Shown here: positions 58,911 through 64,000 of the stretch, piece by piece
Layout of the letters: every line of letters starts with the position of its first letter
Numbering within the stretch: the stretch's first letter is position 1
NCBI GenBank assembly: GCA_034620365.1
Contig: JAQGEQ010000329.1
Location: 62,001 to 126,000 of the forward strand
Length of the DNA stretch: 64,000 nt
Direction: 5' to 3'
Source of the DNA: Pegea sp. RAD2-039
Lineage: Eukaryota > Chordata > Thaliacea > Salpida > Salpidae
The notes under the pieces: model-generated
What the model saw: only the letters and a program-made list of their open reading frames with translations
The model's database searches: none
Told to the model about the DNA's origin: nothing
Position numbers and translations under genes: made by a program

Positions 58911-60075
58911 ATGGCTCTTCCTTCACTTCAAAGTACTTCTACATCCATCAATACCTGTAAAAGTATCCGTAAACTTGGGGTAAGGTTGGCTCAGTTCAAA
59001 CTATTTTTATATGTACAAAATGAATAACAATCATTGAATAAAAATGATTTTACAACTAAATATTAAAAACTATTCTCAGGTTTTCGAAATTTTTCTTGGA
59101 TGTGTCTGTTTAGTATGTGGTTTGTTTTTAACTGCCTTAGCCAATATACCACAAAGTTCAGAAAATCATCTATCTACACTTGGTGAAGGAATTTGGTGCA
59201 GTTCTGTTGTAAGCTCATTTTTATCTCTTCAATGAATAACTTCCTATAAAATACAATATTTTGATATAAACAATATCTGAATTTAGATCATTCTTTCTGG
59301 CGCATCTAGTCTAGCCGTAAGCAGACACATGTTATCAGTTAGTCAGGTAATCTAAATAGTTTTAAGTGGCCAAACTCAATTTTGAAAGATAAATTTTTAC
59401 TCAGATTCGTGCTGTTCTCACCTTTCGAGTGGTTTCAATCTTATTTAACTTGACTTTGATTATTATGGATATTGTTTTGTCACATGAAATATTATACGAT
59501 GTCAGTATACTTTTAAAACATATATTTTACGACTAATAAATTAACGAATAGTTTAAACTTTCTTTTAATTACAGTTTATGCTAATTTTGTTTATGTAAAT
59601 TAAGGGCCTTGGTTTCTACTATCTAATGGCCGTCAAAGTCATTGTTTTGTTCTCTTTTGTTGGATTAGTCTTACAGTGTATCAGCTTGCATCAAACGATT
59701 TGTTTTTTATTTCAGTTAAAATTTGATGGAGAGGTAAAGTTATAATAATTTATTACAATAAATAAACTATTACAATAATCTAAAATATGATCTAACTGAA
59801 TGTATGAGTGAGCTGCTCAGAACATGATTACTGTAACTTAATCAATATTTACATTTATACATTCGTCACTTCCTATTTATTCTATGTTTCAGACAGCCAC
59901 GAGAATATCTACTAGAACATACCAAATACAAGATACACATAATCAAAGACGTTCACAAAATGATTTACCTCCTTCATACCAGTCATGTGTTAATTCTAGA
60001 GATGAAGGCAATTGTATAAATGACCATACACCTATACACCCCCCACCTCTATATTATGAAATATTTTCTTTATAA
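58911..60075 (+). CDS. four-membrane-span protein with PPxY motifs (MS4A/ENTREP-like)
   Basis: Six exons (58911-58979, 59080-59208, 59287-59346, 59405-59500, 59605-59733, 59893-60075), 221 aa. A short Ser/Thr-rich cytosolic N-terminus is followed by four hydrophobic spans: VFEIFLGCVCLVCGLFLTAL, then SSVIILSGASSLAV, then VVSILFNLTLIIMDIVL, then VIVLFSFVGLVLQCI. The cytosolic tail has LPPSYQSC and HPPPLYYEIF, both fitting or nearly fitting the PPxY motif bound by WW domains of NEDD4-type ubiquitin ligases. Span layout and the opening of span 1 recall CD20/MS4A proteins, while the PPxY tail recalls ENTREP (FAM189) proteins. I cannot decide between them. If PPxY binding is real the protein may recruit an E3 ligase to endosomes, but this is inference. 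Confidence 0.8.
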
Positions 60076-61380
60076 AACATATTTTTTTTTATTGTTGCTT
60101 TTTGGAAAAATCTTTTCTTGTATATATTTTCGTTTATATCATGTATTGCTTGAAGTTAAATAAATTGATTTAATTGAAATCTCGAATTGTGGAAAAATCT
60201 TTTCATCAATAATAACTGAAAAGGTGAAAAGGGTTTGTACTTATAAATTTCTATTGTAAATTCTTAACCACAATTGTTTATTTGACTAAATAGTAGAAAA
60301 ACTGTTAAATATATAATTTTAGAAACCAAAAAAATAGTAAAGTAAGATAATATCTGACTTAGATATTCAAATTTCAATTGTTTCTTCAAACCACTCAACT
60401 TAGATGTATAAAATTAAAGTAAAAAAACAAGAAATAAAAGAATCCATTTTCAGGCATTTAGAAAATTTTTAATTTCTACTAATATTCAGTAAAAAAAACA
60501 TTTATAATGAATTTCTGTATCTTGTTAATTCATATTATCATTGCATTTAAATAATTTAAAACAAAAAAAAACTTCTTTTAACTTACCAATAGTTATAAAA
60601 TAACTAAACACTAAACAACTTTATTCACTTGTCACAAAATAAAATATTTATTTGGTAACTTATTGATGCTAATTGAAATATTGATACGTCGTTGTTTTTA
60701 GAGTTGTAAAAAATAAGATTGTTTTAAAGAAAAACAATTTAATAAATAAATGTTTTTAAGTAAAGCAACAAAATAAATTCATAATCGTCTCATAAGTGAA
60801 AGTTTCATTTTTGAAGAAAGTTTATTCTTAGTTTTATTGAAGAAGTTTCAGAGTTTTTATATTTTTCAACAGCTTAAAACGATCTAAGATGATGCTAAGA
60901 TAAATTATGATTTCAAATTTTCTGTAACAGTTTTAACAATTTAATGTTGTAAAGATAGAAGTTACTGAAGTTAGGATGACGAATTATAAAAAACAAAAGC
61001 AAAGAAACATTAAAAGTAAGTTTGAAATGAGAAACTCATCTTAGCAATTAGATTTTCAAAGTTTTAAAATTAAAAAAAGTAAGCATTTGTTAAAAGTTGC
61101 TAAAAGTAGATTAGATGTTTGTGTTTTTGAGCAAAAGAACTCAAACGTGTACTAGATAACAAAATATCTGTTCTATACAATCGCCAATTCCATATCTTTA
61201 TCCAAAATATTGTCTAAGTTTTTATATGATTTCAGCCGCATGTTTTGCTTTTGTAAAATAATTGAGAAAATATAAAACAAGCTTGCTGCTTTTAAAATAA
61301 ACATAATCTCAACAAAAAGTTGAAGAAATACTTGTATAGTTTAGAATGTTACAATATGCTGCTTGGACATTTAGAGGTAT
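60076..61380. other. AT-rich intergenic region
   Basis: 1.3 kb between two convergent genes. Nothing but A/T-rich sequence and likely 3' UTRs was seen. Confidence 0.5.
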
Positions 61381-63918
61381 TTAAAGCAAAAGAACCACCA
61401 AAATTAAAACCAAAACTACAATAAAGATGAAAACAGCTGAAGTAAAGATAAGAACTTCCTTCCGAATTTTGTCGCTCATTTTCGAGTGTTCGATGATTGA
61501 CGAAACTTCGATGCCACTTTTGTTTTTGTGCGGAAAAGGTGTAGAGGGAACAGGAACTTTTAAAAATTGACACAAAGGTTCCCAGCCATTTCTTACATCA
61601 AACACAAGCAGCTTCTCTTCAGGTACAGACTAGAAAGAAATTTTTATCATTTTGTTTTATCTTGATTGTTATTTTCTAACACAGAAACTCTTATAGTAAT
61701 CGCTTTGTCGGGTAAGCAAACGATTTATAAACTTCTTCAGTCACTAAAAGTTAGGTTTGTTTGTAAGACAACTTTTCTTATCTTGGTGTAACTAGCTGAA
61801 ACGTCTCAAAGGTCAAAGTACTAAATCGACCCCGCTGAGGTTTTCATAAATACATATTTGTACTCTATAATGGATTAGTACTAGTTTGGCTGGAGTAAAA
61901 GTCAAGAACTTATTCACGTTATCAAGAAAATATAAATTAGATTTCATTATAAAAATGTTCATCCTTAAAATTAATTAATATTTTTTCCATTCAATTATAT
62001 TTTCTAAATTATTTCTATTTTAATGAAAATTTTAAGATCTTAATTGCAACTTTCTGTGGAAATAGAAAAAAAAAACATACATGGTTTTAAAAAAATATTT
62101 CTTACATCACGGGTTTAACTTAAAAAACTATTTTAAGAATTCTAAAAAAACTATGATTGTATTCAGACCAACCTGTTTTACATAAGCATTGTGTTGTCGG
62201 TATCTTAATTTCTCCATGGTCATATTCAAAGGCGGTCTACTCCATGAATTAAACGCCGATCTCGATAATAAAACTCTAACTAAATAAGTTAGGCTTTCAG
62301 ATTATGTAGCTTTAAAATTTCAATATTTCATTCATAGTTGGGTTTAACTAACGCTTGCAACACACCCTATTTTATAATTAATTATTAAATATCATTCTGT
62401 GTAGCTCTACAAACACACTAAAAGTAAATATCAGTTAAAATTTGTCTATTAATTCAAGAGCAAAATCATTCAGTTTTATAAAACTTGGGTAGGGCCACAA
62501 ATTAAAGAAGAATAATATTTATATTTCTTACAATACTAAATGAAACTTTTGCTACCAGTAAATCATATATAACTTAAGTAATATCTTTAAATATTTTTGC
62601 CTGACAATGGCGAATAAAGGATTTTTTTACTCAGTAATAATACTAAGTAATGCCTTAAGGCTGATAAAAATGCTTTGTAATAACATAAAGCTGACTCACA
62701 AGATGAGTTAGCAATTCGATTAGCTTTCCGCCCAGTTGGTGAACTGATTTGTCCATACAGGGTCATCCATGGGTGGTGGTATACGGCCAGCATTTGACTT
62801 AGCATACTCTCTGCCCACTGACTGTCTGATGACCGCTCCGTGTGAATAATCTTCAAATTTTTTTATGAAATTTAATTAAAAATAATTATGTTAAATTAAT
62901 TTTAATTTAAGTGCAAGATGTCATCAGGAATTAATTAATTTTTAATTTAGTTTATTAACCATTTCTTATCTGTATATTTTAACCCGTGTAGAAAGTATTA
63001 CAACATATTATCTGTTGGATACATAAAGTGATTTTGTTGTAATTTATTGAACAAAATTCTAACTTTGATTGTATTACAAATTGTTGGAAATTAATTAAAT
63101 GTAAACTTTATACATCATAAAAAACAATAAATTTTCAGAGACAGTAAAACGCAAACAAATGTCAGTTTCTTTAATATAGTAGGCGGATTATTCAAAAGCT
63201 TGTAACTACTTTACTAAGAATTAAATAAACAAGTAAATATTTTTGAACAAAATGTTTTATGAACTCATTTAAGTTTTTAGTGTCGACCACAGATTATTCA
63301 ATAACGTGAAACTACATTTTAGTTTAATTGTATTTTGTAGAATAATTTATTAGTGGAAAAATTTTCCAAGAAACAAATCATTTTAAAATATTTTTTGAAC
63401 TATGTAAAGGGTTATCAAAGTTTGACTTTGAAGTTAAGTTTTAGACATTTTCGTAAAAGCTCGTGAACTTAAAAACAAATATTTATCGAATTAGTCAAAG
63501 TTATCTATTTTATATTATTTATTTAGGTTTTGGAAAAGTTCAAACAATCTTATATTTCAATTTTTTTGTATACCAGATAAGTTTACATCAACTACTTAAA
63601 CTTAGTATAAGGTCCAATTTATTCCAGAATATTTTAAATATAAAATAATCAAATCAAAACCTTAGCTTCCGGAAACGCTTTTGATAACTCTTCCCAAATA
63701 GCACATCCAGGAACATCGGTTATTGCATCTACATTTTTAAAAATCTTTCTCAGCTTATCAAGAGATGCTCCATGGTCTAATGCGCTTTGCAGTTCATTTC
63801 CCAAGAAGAGGAATTGTTCCTCAAAATCATAAACATTAAAGCCAAGGACTCTTAAGGCCGCACACATAGTTTTGGTCCCTGTCTTGGGGTACCCAGAGCA
63901 GATAATTTTCATTTTCAC
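61381..63918 (-). CDS. P-loop sulfotransferase-like protein with C-terminal membrane anchor
   Basis: Four exons on the - strand (63661-63918, 62700-62850, 62173-62279, 61381-61629), 254 aa. It opens MKMKIICSGYPKTGTKTMCA, a P-loop that in sulfotransferases binds the 5'-phosphosulfate of PAPS. Then come LRVLGFNVYDFEEQF, AKIIHTERSSDSQWAESM and SPTGRKANRI, the segment RYRQHNAYVKQSVPEEKLLV, and GWEPLCQFLKVPVP followed by PFPHKN, which is the typical C-terminal signature of this group. A final hydrophobic helix (VFIFIVVLVLILVVLLL) anchors the tail. The family (Sulfotransf_4-like in Pfam terms) is expanded in many marine invertebrates, and substrates are mostly unknown. Intron 1 (63660-62851) uses an atypical ttgaag acceptor. 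The start is 82 bases from the window end, so a further 5' exon outside cannot be excluded. Confidence 0.9.
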
Positions 63919-64000
63919 TAATTATTATAAATTACAGAAAACAATTTATAATAACTCGAACTTTGAGCAAGTAATTAAAATCTTTAATTAACGTTTTTAT

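Overview
The window is animal nuclear DNA and most probably comes from a tunicate. The strongest clue is a spliced, membrane-anchored glycoside hydrolase family 6 (cellulase-type) gene at 43.7-45.1 kb, a class that in animals is essentially a tunicate hallmark. The setting fits: AT-rich sequence, many 45-60 bp introns, two pairs of same-strand genes only 65-100 bp apart with splice acceptors between them (the layout of trans-spliced operons), and clear orthologues of vertebrate genes. The species cannot be named from the sequence.

Left block (1.2-7.9 kb): a C1orf52-like gene and drebrin-like DBNL sit head to tail on the + strand, possibly as an operon, and face the ARF6 exchange factor PSD/EFA6 on the - strand. 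DBNL and PSD each carry a long in-frame minisatellite. The block is saturated with the palindrome TGACGTCA (CRE), inside introns, at splice sites and even in coding exons. From 7.9 to 16.3 kb there is AT-rich DNA with a frameshifted unknown gene, a mitochondrial-type PCBD gene, and U6 and U2 snRNA genes that share an upstream promoter element.

Middle (16.3-25.9 kb): a complete 22-exon coronin-7 gene on the - strand. A vasorin-like gene lies on the opposite strand inside its seventh intron (19311-24564). The human VASN gene has the same nested, antisense position in CORO7, so this looks like a very old nested pair. TGACGTCA is again dense from 16.8 to 23.9 kb, and I noticed no exact copy in the rest of the window.

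Right part: LINE debris in AT-rich DNA, then intronless APEH and a JNK-type MAP kinase, then intronless MED17 closely followed by XPA, with the GH6 gene convergent to XPA. RSBN1, a secreted S1 protease, a degraded LINE, a four-membrane-span protein with PPxY motifs, and a tail-anchored sulfotransferase-like gene complete the window. Exon models were built by eye. Each spliced model adds up to a whole number of codons and follows the known family through every junction I could check.

The most unusual signal is the CRE palindrome. In the two affected blocks it makes up large parts of the micro-introns, repeatedly supplies the 5' or 3' splice site itself, and in exons is read as D-V-I/T or M-T-S rather than in the frame that contains TGA.
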